A stretch of 13,983 bases of DNA from Candidatus Thorarchaeota archaeon MP8T_1 (GTDB taxonomy: Archaea; Asgardarchaeota; Thorarchaeia; Thorarchaeales; Thorarchaeaceae): NCBI GenBank assembly GCA_002825465.1, contig PJER01000056.1:1-13983 (forward strand), written 5' to 3'. Positions 7,230 to 13,310 of the stretch are shown piece by piece. The first letter of the stretch is position 1. Every line of letters starts with the position of its first letter. The notes beneath the pieces are model-generated. The model had not been told where the DNA came from and made no database searches. It saw only the letters and a list, made by a program, of their open reading frames with translations. Position numbers and translations under genes: made by a program.

Positions 7230-7991
7230 ATGGCTTCAGATGCAGAGAGTAAAGCAGCTGGTAAGACTGAGGATGAAGCGCAAGTCGCTCAAGAACTCGA
7301 GTCTCTTAAATGGATTCGAGAAAGGCGCTCTATCCGTGAGTTTACTGGCGAAAAAATTCCTGATGAACATGTTGAGTTAATATTGGAAGCAGCTCGGCAT
7401 GCACCAAGTCCTGAGAACATGTTGATGATGCGTTTTGTTGTGATTCGAGATGATCAAGAAAGCAAAGTCTTCATTGCAGATATTGCACAGGAAATGGCTC
7501 AGACTGCTTTTGGGGGAGCTCCATTTGAGCTCACAAGTGGGCGAAACTGGTTTATTAATGACCCCTACAGAGCTGCGGTCTATGCTAGACTTAGAGATGG
7601 CGAGCTGTTTAGATATCCCGAAAAGAGTGATACGGTCATTATTGTCTGTGCTAGTGAGGCATGGCATGATGCAGGGTATCTCTATCCAAACTCCCTCTTC
7701 GGGTCCGTTGTCTGTGGAATGGCAGTACAAAACATGTGGCTAGTTGCCACTGAAATGGGATATGGTTGTGGATATGAAGCTCTTGCTTGTTCGGATCCTC
7801 GGCATGCAGAACTCATCAGAGACAGATTTGGAATTCCGCCAATCTGGGAACCACTAACAGCATTTTGTATTGGCAAACGTATCTCCCCAAGAGCATTAGG
7901 TCCCAGCCGAGCGCCTCTCGAAGGGCTCATGTATGAGGAACGTTGGGGTAAGCCTTACAAAAGATTGGCTTTTAGAAAGGAGGACAAGTAA
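7230..7991 (+). CDS. Nitroreductase-family flavoprotein
   Basis: This 253-residue protein has the nitroreductase fold signatures: RERRSIREF (30-38, FMN phosphate-binding arginines), APSPEN (58-63), the long hydrophobic helix GMAVQNMWLVATEMGYG, and a C-terminal PLEGLMYEERWG like other members. It should bind FMN and pass electrons from NAD(P)H to an organic acceptor. The substrate cannot be read from sequence, and this family covers far more than nitro compounds. An acidic, Ala/Glu-rich extension of about 24 residues precedes the domain. GAGGTGA at 7219-7225 supports ATG 7230. It heads a four-gene operon with the 175-residue protein, the SCP2-like protein and hydroxyacyl-CoA dehydrogenase. Its partner substrate may therefore be an acyl-CoA or lipid-derived compound (inference). 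Confidence 0.88.
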   Translation: MASDAESKAAGKTEDEAQVAQELESLKWIRERRSIREFTGEKIPDEHVELILEAARHAPSPENMLMMRFVVIRDDQESKVFIADIAQEMAQTAFGGAPFELTSGRNWFINDPYRAAVYARLRDGELFRYPEKSDTVIIVCASEAWHDAGYLYPNSLFGSVVCGMAVQNMWLVATEMGYGCGYEALACSDPRHAELIRDRFGIPPIWEPLTAFCIGKRISPRALGPSRAPLEGLMYEERWGKPYKRLAFRKEDK

Positions 7992-7992
7992 T

Positions 7993-8520
7993 ATGGAAGT
8001 CGATTTCAAAGGTGAAACTCTTGAGAACCTGAAGAAAAAGGCTGAGGAAGCTGGTCTCACCCTAGAAGGTTTTATTGAAGTTGTTATGGAGCAATTCTGC
8101 GACAACACAGGTGGAAGAGTCTATACTGGAGCGTGGTCTGGTGGTGTTGTGGATGGAGAGAAAGGCTTTCGTTATGTCCCTCAATGGCCATTCCGACCGG
8201 GTTTCAAGGAAGCTCCTGGGGATCAAGTGAAGAAGTGGAAGTCTGGAAGCAAATCCTACCGACCTCATCCGACTGGAGCTTGGCCCTTCTATCCTCGGCT
8301 TAAGGAAGGAGATATTCAACACGAATACTGGAATACCAAGAAGATGATCCACCAATCTTTCATCAATGACAGAAAGGGAAGAATTGTAGTCCTGATGGAT
8401 GGCGATAAGTATGATGCATTTCTGAACAAGGTGAAAGCAAAGAAAGGCAACTTCTGGGCAACCTCTGTGGATGCAGCAATGCACGAGGCTGTAGATGATT
8501 GGATGGAGAAGGAGGAATAA
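7993..8520 (+). CDS. Unrecognised 175-residue protein in the beta-oxidation operon
   Basis: I do not recognise this protein. It has three parts. The N-terminus (1-35) is a strand followed by two helices, the second containing GLTLEGFIEVVMEQF. The middle (about 36-115) is rich in Trp, Gly, Pro and aromatic residues, with GAWSGG, PQWPFRPGF and TGAWPFYPRL. The C-terminus (about 128-175) begins RIVVLMDGDKYDAF and is again strand-helix-helix. Both ends resemble ribbon-helix-helix half-folds by eye, which is only a weak similarity. ATG 7993 is chosen because GGAGG at 7979-7983 is 9 bases ahead; an upstream in-frame start at 7933 would overlap the nitroreductase gene. It begins 1 base after the nitroreductase stop, and the SCP2-like gene begins 4 bases after its end. 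It is soluble, with no signal peptide. Confidence 0.8.
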   Translation: MEVDFKGETLENLKKKAEEAGLTLEGFIEVVMEQFCDNTGGRVYTGAWSGGVVDGEKGFRYVPQWPFRPGFKEAPGDQVKKWKSGSKSYRPHPTGAWPFYPRLKEGDIQHEYWNTKKMIHQSFINDRKGRIVVLMDGDKYDAFLNKVKAKKGNFWATSVDAAMHEAVDDWMEKEE

Positions 8521-8524
8521 AAGA

Positions 8525-8884
8525 ATGTCACAACTACAAGAGTTTTTCAAATTCCTAATGACACAATGCAACTCCAAGCCTGAACTTCAGAAGCTACTTG
8601 CAGATTGGGTCGGTCCTTACCATGGCAAAATCCTTCAGGTTCACACTGAGGAGGGTTCTAGCTACATGGTCGTAACCAAGAATAAAATCGAGATATGCGA
8701 TGGCACCTATCCAAGTCCTGATGTCATATACAAATCCGATGCTCAAACATTACTTGGCATCTTCACAGGCGATGTTCCATTCAAAGACACAATGAAGGAT
8801 GGGCGTCTTGATGTCATTGGAAATGCGCACGAGAGTGATCCTCTTGCCAATCTTATTCTTGCTGTGATGATGGGAGCAATGTAG
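8525..8884 (+). CDS. SCP2-like sterol/lipid carrier domain protein
   Basis: This 119-residue protein consists almost entirely of one SCP2 (sterol carrier protein 2) fold. Visible hallmarks are the strand motif IEICDGTY, the PDVIYKSDAQTLLGIFTGDV segment matching the family's substrate-tunnel helix and strand, MKDGRLDVIGNAHE, and a hydrophobic C-terminal helix DPLANLILAVMM. SCP2 domains bind fatty acyl chains, acyl-CoAs and other lipids in a hydrophobic tunnel, which suits delivery of acyl-CoA to the dehydrogenase encoded next. Start: ATG 8525 with GGAGG at 8511-8515, 9 bases ahead; a longer reading from 8495 would overlap the previous gene and lacks support. Its stop codon overlaps the Shine-Dalgarno of the next gene. 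Confidence 0.8.
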   Translation: MSQLQEFFKFLMTQCNSKPELQKLLADWVGPYHGKILQVHTEEGSSYMVVTKNKIEICDGTYPSPDVIYKSDAQTLLGIFTGDVPFKDTMKDGRLDVIGNAHESDPLANLILAVMMGAM

Positions 8885-8896
8885 GAGGTCAAAATA

Positions 8897-10018
8897 GTGG
8901 TCAAAAAGATTGCAGTCATAGGCGCAGGACTCATGGGTGCAGGTATTGCATATATTTCAGCGTGGAATGGTTTCGAAGTAAACATGGTTGACACCAAGCA
9001 GGAGTTCGTTGACGCAGGCATGGAGCGCATCCGAACTGATGTCATGACTGGAATAGATAAGGGAAAAATCTCTATGGGCGATGCTGAGGGTCTAATTAGT
9101 AGACTTCATCCTTCAACTAATCTTGAAGAAGCTGTCAAGGACGCTGATCTAGTCATAGAAGCCATCTTTGAGAATATGGAAGTCAAGAAGGAAGTCTTTG
9201 CAAAGATTGATGCTGCAGCTCCAGCACATACAATTCTAGCGACAAATACGTCTTCACTCAGCATTGATGAACTGGCTACAGCTACCAAGAGACCTGACAA
9301 ATTCATCGGTATGCACTATTTCTCGCCTGTTCCAGCAATGAAGCTTCTAGAGCTCGTCATCGGAGAAAAAACAAGTGAGGAAACAACTGCAGCCGTTGAG
9401 GATGTGGGGAAGACACAGGGCAAGAAGACAGTTCGGGCAAAGAACAGTCCTGGTTTCATCGTAAATCGTATACTTAACCCAGCACTGCGTGAAGCAATTC
9501 TTATGATGGAACGTGGTGAAGCAACGAAAGAAGAGATCGATGCAGCAATGCTCAACGTAGGCAAGGCTCCTGCAGGTCCCTTTACATTAGGGGACTTTGT
9601 TGGCCTTGATATCGCGTACAATGCTATGTCAACGCTCTATAGAGAAATCGGTGATTGTTTCAAACCGCCAGAAACCCTGAAGAAACTTGTTGAATCAGGA
9701 AACATTGGTATGAAATCCAAAAAGGGATTCTACTCATATGGTGGTCCAACAGAAGAACCTAAACCTCCGAAAGGTGCTGATCCAAATTGGATTGTTGAGC
9801 GCATCAACATACCTGCTCTTCGGGAAGCAATGATTCTCGTCGATGAGAATATTGCGAATAAAGAAGACATTGACATGGCTATGAAGCTTGGAGCAAGCTG
9901 GCCACTTGGTCCATTTGAGATGCTCAATCAGTTTGGCGTCGACAAAGTTCGTGATTTCATCAAGAAACTCAATGAGGAACTAGGGGACTGCTATTCTGTA
10001 CCAAAGTTTCTAGGATAA
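8897..10018 (+). CDS. 3-hydroxyacyl-CoA dehydrogenase
   Basis: This enzyme oxidises (S)-3-hydroxyacyl-CoA to 3-ketoacyl-CoA with NAD+, the third step of beta-oxidation. The 373 residues hold an N-terminal NAD-binding Rossmann domain with GAGLMG (Gly9, 11, 14) and an acidic Asp after the second strand (NMVDTKQ). The catalytic set is complete: Ser119 in NTSSLS, His140 in GMHYFSP, Glu152, and Asn190 in GFIVNR. Their spacing matches the human enzyme (137, 158, 170, 208). Two copies of the C-terminal helical domain follow (about 183-285 and 298-373), as in the multifunctional FadB type, but with no fused hydratase, which is encoded separately downstream. GTG 8897 is the start, with AGGAGGT at 8883-8889, 7 bases ahead. 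It is the last gene of its operon before a hairpin. Confidence 0.95.
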   Translation: MVKKIAVIGAGLMGAGIAYISAWNGFEVNMVDTKQEFVDAGMERIRTDVMTGIDKGKISMGDAEGLISRLHPSTNLEEAVKDADLVIEAIFENMEVKKEVFAKIDAAAPAHTILATNTSSLSIDELATATKRPDKFIGMHYFSPVPAMKLLELVIGEKTSEETTAAVEDVGKTQGKKTVRAKNSPGFIVNRILNPALREAILMMERGEATKEEIDAAMLNVGKAPAGPFTLGDFVGLDIAYNAMSTLYREIGDCFKPPETLKKLVESGNIGMKSKKGFYSYGGPTEEPKPPKGADPNWIVERINIPALREAMILVDENIANKEDIDMAMKLGASWPLGPFEMLNQFGVDKVRDFIKKLNEELGDCYSVPKFLG

Positions 10019-10026
10019 TAAATACC

Positions 10027-10058
10027 GGCAGGGATTCATTCCCTGCCCATTTCTTCTT
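10027..10058 (+). terminator. Terminator of the nitroreductase-to-dehydrogenase operon
   Basis: A perfect 8-bp GC-rich stem GGCAGGGA/TCCCTGCC (10027-10034 and 10040-10047) with loop TTCAT is followed by a pyrimidine-rich tract, TTTCTTCTTCT. It begins 9 bases after the stop codon at 10018. Confidence 0.7.
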
Positions 10059-10086
10059 CTGTTGCTGAAGTTCACGCTCTTTGATA

Positions 10087-10100
10087 AACGAAATTTATAA
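10087..10100 (+). promoter_or_regulatory. Archaeal promoter (BRE + TATA) of enoyl-CoA hydratase
   Basis: ACGAAATTTATAA has a purine-rich BRE-like part followed by the TATA core TTTATAA (10094-10100). Initiation about 25 bases downstream would be near 10120-10126, giving a leader of about 25 bases that carries AGGTGA at 10138-10143. This is the clearest promoter in the window and separates this gene from the operon upstream. Confidence 0.75.
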
Positions 10101-10148
10101 GCCAGTCGCCCTCACAAAAATTGCATAGAAACCGATAAGGTGATACAA

Positions 10149-10961
10149 ATGCCAGAATATGAAACAATACTTTATTCGAAGGAAGGTTCGTTTCTTTCTC
10201 CTGCAAAGAATGTTGCCGTTATCAAGATGAATCGTGTTGATGCAATGAATGCCTTTAATGGCAAAATCCTCGAGGAGATTGTCGACGCTTTGAAAGAAGC
10301 AGAAAAAGATCCAGAGGTTCGATCAGTTGTGATCGCATCGACACATGGCAAGGTGTTTGGTGTTGGTGCAGACCTTAAGGAGGCTCAGGCACTCCTGAGT
10401 AGACCCGATGAAGTCCGACCTCTCTTGGAACAAGGTATCGAAGCTATCGATACTGTTGCAAGGCTCTCCAAGCCAGTAATAGCAGCCGTTAATGGACTCT
10501 GTCTTGGCGGTGGTTTCGAACTTGCTCTCGCCTCTGACATCCGAATCTGTGATACTGAGGCAAAGTTCGGAGCAGTAGAGGTTGGAATTGGATTAATTCC
10601 ATCATGGGGAGGATGCGCTAGACTCCCCAGAATTGTTGGACTTGGAAAGGCTATGGAGATGATTCTAACTGGTGGACAAATCACAGCGCAAGAGGCTCTA
10701 GATATGGGACTTGTGAGCAAAGTCGTTAACAAGGATGAGTTATTGAGCCAAGCTATGTGGTTCGGAGCAAAGTTTGGTGGAAATGCACCAGTAGCTTTGA
10801 AGCTTGCAAAACAAGCGACGCATATGGCTTTCGAGAGCGACTATAAACAAAATTTCGAGTATCAAATTGACGCTGGTGTTCAATGCTTCCACACAAAGGA
10901 TCTTGCTGAAGGAATCACCTCTGTCTTTGAGAAACGACGCGGAAAGTTCACTGGAGAATAA
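10149..10961 (+). CDS. Enoyl-CoA hydratase/isomerase family protein (copy 1)
   Basis: This crotonase-fold enzyme likely hydrates trans-2-enoyl-CoA to 3-hydroxyacyl-CoA. The 270 residues show the CoA/oxyanion-hole segment VGADLKE (72-78), the second oxyanion-hole element GLCLGGGFELA, and both acids used by hydratases: Glu124 (GGGFELAL) and Glu144 (FGAVEVGIGLIPSWGG). PSWGG replaces the usual PGxGG, and an unusual FLSPAK insertion lies near residue 15-20, so the substrate may differ from that of the copy at 13311. ATG 10149 is preferred because AGGTGA (10138-10143) lies 5 bases ahead; a GTG at 10140 sits within that site. It is a one-gene unit with its own promoter and a strong terminator. Confidence 0.92.
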   Translation: MPEYETILYSKEGSFLSPAKNVAVIKMNRVDAMNAFNGKILEEIVDALKEAEKDPEVRSVVIASTHGKVFGVGADLKEAQALLSRPDEVRPLLEQGIEAIDTVARLSKPVIAAVNGLCLGGGFELALASDIRICDTEAKFGAVEVGIGLIPSWGGCARLPRIVGLGKAMEMILTGGQITAQEALDMGLVSKVVNKDELLSQAMWFGAKFGGNAPVALKLAKQATHMAFESDYKQNFEYQIDAGVQCFHTKDLAEGITSVFEKRRGKFTGE

Positions 10962-10975
10962 TGATTTTCTCCTTC

Positions 10976-11009
10976 AACCCCGGTTCTCCGGGGTTTTTCT
11001 TTTCTTTTT
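10976..11009 (+). terminator. Strong terminator after enoyl-CoA hydratase copy 1
   Basis: A perfect 8-bp stem AACCCCGG/CCGGGGTT (10976-10983 and 10988-10995) with loop TTCT runs straight into TTT-C-TTTT-C-TTTTT. It has both a stable hairpin and the T-runs used by archaeal RNA polymerase. It starts 14 bases after the stop. Confidence 0.88.
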
Positions 11010-11058
11010 CATGGTGAATCGTCAACCTTAATATGAGCCGAATTCTGAAGAGTTACAT

Positions 11059-11068
11059 ACTATAATCA
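11059..11068 (+). promoter_or_regulatory. Candidate TATA box of the thiolase-DUF35 operon
   Basis: ACTATAATC lies about 55-65 bases before ATG 11123. Initiation about 25 bases downstream would fall inside the inverted repeat at 11073-11103. TTAATATG near 11029 is an alternative that would place the repeat wholly in the leader. Confidence 0.35.
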
Positions 11069-11072
11069 ATGT

Positions 11073-11103
11073 GAGCCAATCTATGGTATCATAGAGCTGG
11101 CTC
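11073..11103 (+). promoter_or_regulatory. Inverted repeat/hairpin before the thiolase start
   Basis: GAGCCA (11073-11078) pairs with TGGCTC (11098-11103), and inside it CTATG (11081-11085) pairs with CATAG (11090-11094) around GTAT. That is 11 base pairs with a small internal loop (AT against AGC). It ends 7 bases before the GGAGG Shine-Dalgarno (11111-11115). It could be a dimeric-repressor operator or an RNA hairpin that affects translation. Confidence 0.5.
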
Positions 11104-11122
11104 TTTCCATGGAGGATATAAA

Positions 11123-12289
11123 ATGGCAAGAAAGGTTGCTGTTGTCGCAGGCGGCCACAGCAAATTTGGAAAAAGATACGATGCCACAATGAGAGAACTC
11201 TGTGCTGAAGCATACAAACCGATATATGATGACGGAATCACACAGGATAAGATTGATGCAAGCGTCCTCTCTTATGCGGCATCGCAATTCACTGGTCAAG
11301 GCGCTGGTTCTGCTTTGATCGCCGACTATCTAGGACTACAAGATAAACCACATCTCAGAGTCGAATCTGCATGCACAACCGGAACTGCAAGTCTGCGTGC
11401 AGCTTGGGGTATGGTAGCATCAGGTCTCTATGATGTCATGCTGGTCTTGGGTGTCGAGCAGATGAATCGTGTCTCGTCCGCTACTGCAACTGAGTACATG
11501 TCACAAGCTGGTGACATGCGCTGGGAATATCCCTTTGGCATCAGTTTTCCTGCCTTCTACGCCCTGATGGCTTCAAGATACATGAGCGAGTATAATATGC
11601 CACATGATATTCTGGCAAAAATAGCGGTGAAATCTCATCATTACGGAGCTCAGAATCCCAAAGCACATCTACCAAAGGAAGTTTCCTTCGAGGAGGCAAA
11701 CAATGCGGTTCCTATCTGCAGACCTTTGAATCTATATGATTGTAGCCTTATCACCGATGGTGCCGCTGGAGTTGTCATTGCTGCTGAAGATCGTGTTAAA
11801 GAATTCACAGACAGACCTATGTGGATTAAAGGTATTGGAGCTGGAGCATCTGAAATGATGATTCAAGACCGGTCAAGTCTTACATCAATTCCAGGTGCAA
11901 AACGTGCAGCAAAAGCAGCTTATGAGATGGCGGGCGTTGGTCCAAACGATATCAATATGGCAGAAGTGCACGATTGCTTCACCATCGCAGAACTCATCGC
12001 CTATGAGGATCTTGGTTTTGCGGAACCTGGCAAAGGACCAGAAATTGTCGAGAACAAAGATAACTATCATGATGGCCGAATCCCGATAAATTGCGATGGC
12101 GGGCTCAAGAGTAAAGGACATCCACTTGGCGCAACTGGTGTTTCTATGACTTACGAGATCATGAAACAGATGAGAGGCGAAGCTGAGAATAAATCTCGAC
12201 AGATTGATGATGTTAAGTATGGTCTAGCACATAATGTTGGGCAATCTGGTCAGTTTGTCAATGTATTCATTTTCGAAAGGGGATGGTAA
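11123..12289 (+). CDS. Thiolase (SCP2-type archaeal acetyl-CoA C-acyltransferase)
   Basis: This enzyme catalyses the reversible thiolytic cleavage of 3-ketoacyl-CoA to acetyl-CoA and a shortened acyl-CoA, or the condensation of two acyl-CoAs. The 388 residues show the nucleophile Cys84 (VESACTTGT), His283 with Cys285 in VHDCF, and His333 in the GHPLGATG loop. The C-terminal HNVGQSGQ lacks the cysteine of classical thiolases. HDCF plus a missing C-terminal Cys marks the SCP2-type/archaeal branch. ATG 11123 has GGAGG at 11111-11115, 7 bases ahead. The DUF35 gene follows its stop with no gap. In methanogen relatives such a thiolase, DUF35 and HMG-CoA synthase form one complex making HMG-CoA; no HMG-CoA synthase is in this window, so degradation or synthesis are both possible. 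Confidence 0.93.
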   Translation: MARKVAVVAGGHSKFGKRYDATMRELCAEAYKPIYDDGITQDKIDASVLSYAASQFTGQGAGSALIADYLGLQDKPHLRVESACTTGTASLRAAWGMVASGLYDVMLVLGVEQMNRVSSATATEYMSQAGDMRWEYPFGISFPAFYALMASRYMSEYNMPHDILAKIAVKSHHYGAQNPKAHLPKEVSFEEANNAVPICRPLNLYDCSLITDGAAGVVIAAEDRVKEFTDRPMWIKGIGAGASEMMIQDRSSLTSIPGAKRAAKAAYEMAGVGPNDINMAEVHDCFTIAELIAYEDLGFAEPGKGPEIVENKDNYHDGRIPINCDGGLKSKGHPLGATGVSMTYEIMKQMRGEAENKSRQIDDVKYGLAHNVGQSGQFVNVFIFERGW

Positions 12290-12706
12290 ATGGTGAGCGA
12301 ACAGAAAGAACTCTATCTTGGCTATTCAACTGACAAGGCAATTACTCCCTTTTTCCAGAAGTTCCTAGAAGCACTTGATGAAGGAAAGCTGATGAAGAGT
12401 AAATGTCCAAAATGTGGAACTGAATATCTTCCCCCAAGACAGCATTGCCAGAAGGATTTGACAGAATGTGAACTGGCAGACTTCACTGAGAAAGAAGCAA
12501 AGCTCTACTCGTACGTCATTGTAGACTTTGCTCCAGCCAGTTTGTCTTCAAAGCAACCGTATATCGTTGCTATTGGAGAGTTCCCCTCCGGCTTGAGGTT
12601 GACAGCGCACATAACAAATCCGATGGGCCCTCCGACCGTTGGAATGCAATTGAAATTGGCTTTTGAACATCAAGATAAAATGGTTACATACAAGTGGCTT
12701 GTGTAG
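12290..12706 (+). CDS. DUF35 zinc-ribbon/OB-fold acyl-CoA-binding protein
   Basis: This 138-residue partner of the thiolase has an N-terminal helix (about 16-35), a rubredoxin-like zinc ribbon and a C-terminal OB fold (about 60-138). DUF35 proteins scaffold thiolases and bridge the CoA site between enzymes. The ribbon has Cys39-x2-Cys42 and Cys53, but the usual fourth ligand position (Cys-x2-Cys) is Asp56 here. The next cysteine is Cys60, seven residues after Cys53, so zinc binding may be altered or lost. The conserved PPR before the third cysteine is kept. ATG 12290 directly follows the thiolase TAA; AAGGGGATGG just before it can serve as ribosome-binding site. Translation is therefore likely coupled. 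Confidence 0.9.
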   Translation: MVSEQKELYLGYSTDKAITPFFQKFLEALDEGKLMKSKCPKCGTEYLPPRQHCQKDLTECELADFTEKEAKLYSYVIVDFAPASLSSKQPYIVAIGEFPSGLRLTAHITNPMGPPTVGMQLKLAFEHQDKMVTYKWLV

Positions 12707-12711
12707 TAAAA

Positions 12712-12746
12712 GGTTGGGCCTTCGGGCTCTACCTTCCATTTATTTT
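12712..12746 (+). terminator. Terminator of the thiolase-DUF35 operon
   Basis: GGT-T-GGGCC (12712-12720), loop TTCG, GGCTC-T-ACC (12725-12733) form an 8-bp stem with one G-T pair and one T-T mismatch, capped by a stable UUCG-type tetraloop. TTCCATTTATTTT follows. It sits between convergent genes. Confidence 0.7.
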
Positions 12747-12818
12747 AGTGTTATTCGAATCCTTCCGTACACATCAGGACTACTCTCAACGTAACTTCTG
12801 CAATCCCATTAATCCATA

Positions 12819-13175
12819 TCACATACCATTGACATGATGATATTCCGCGAGAGATTCTAGAATTAACGCCCAACGTGTTTGCATCATGACAGCCTTTAGA
12901 GTTTCCAGATACAAACGCGATGCTTCTTTCGAATCGCAACAGCTAATCTTCTCAAGTGCTCCATCAATCAAATGACCGATGTCATTAATTCTCTTTTTGC
13001 CATCATTTCGTCGATATCCTGCGAACACGATATAATCCTGATTGATGTTTTTGAATCCTTCAATGAGTCTGGTTTCTTCTTGAACCATCGTCTTGAATTC
13101 ATACGTGTTCTCAAGAGATTCCTTCATTGCACTGAGGCTATCTCTCCAGACATCTCTCTTTTCCGAGCTAGCCAT
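12819..13175 (-). CDS. Hypothetical helical protein, unknown function
   Basis: I do not recognise this 118-residue protein. It is predicted by eye to be nearly all helical. A charged N-terminal third is followed by YIVFAGYRRNDG, then two helices including HLIDGALEKI and RLYLETLKAVMM, with an adjacent cysteine pair CC between them. No membrane span or signal peptide is evident. ATG 13175 is chosen because GGAGTGA (13188-13182, minus strand) lies 6 bases ahead; a GTG at 13178 would be only 3 bases from it. A TTTAATTA sequence about 45 bases further upstream could be its TATA box. It is alone on its strand, convergent with the DUF35 gene and divergent from the second hydratase. Confidence 0.65.
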   Translation of the reverse strand: MASSEKRDVWRDSLSAMKESLENTYEFKTMVQEETRLIEGFKNINQDYIVFAGYRRNDGKKRINDIGHLIDGALEKISCCDSKEASRLYLETLKAVMMQTRWALILESLAEYHHVNGM

Positions 13176-13188
13176 CACTTTTCACTCC

Positions 13189-13310
13189 GGGCGGTCTGAA
13201 AGAATAGTGAGCAAACGAATAATTAAACATTAAGTCATTCCAACCTCATTGGCGCGAAGGCTTATTACTTACATCTGGAACAAAGCGTATACTATCAAGG
13301 AGGAAGCGTT
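13189..13310. promoter_or_regulatory. Divergent promoter region (hypothetical gene / hydratase 2)
   Basis: The gap between the two divergent genes should hold both promoters. On the minus strand, TTTAATTATT at about 13219-13228 is a plausible TATA box for the hypothetical gene. On the plus strand, CTTATTACTT at 13261-13270 lies about 45 bases before GTG 13311. AAGGAGGA at 13297-13304 is the Shine-Dalgarno of the hydratase. Confidence 0.4.

Noticed and set aside
8062..8577. Minus-strand open frame of 171 codons
   Set aside because: It lies wholly opposite the 175-residue gene and the start of the SCP2-like gene, both of which have strong ribosome-binding sites; its Cys/Leu/Ile/Ser-rich composition looks like an antisense shadow.
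12972..13199. Plus-strand open frame of 75 codons opposite the hypothetical gene
   Set aside because: The minus-strand reading has a well-placed GGAGTGA site and a coherent helical protein; the plus-strand reading has neither.
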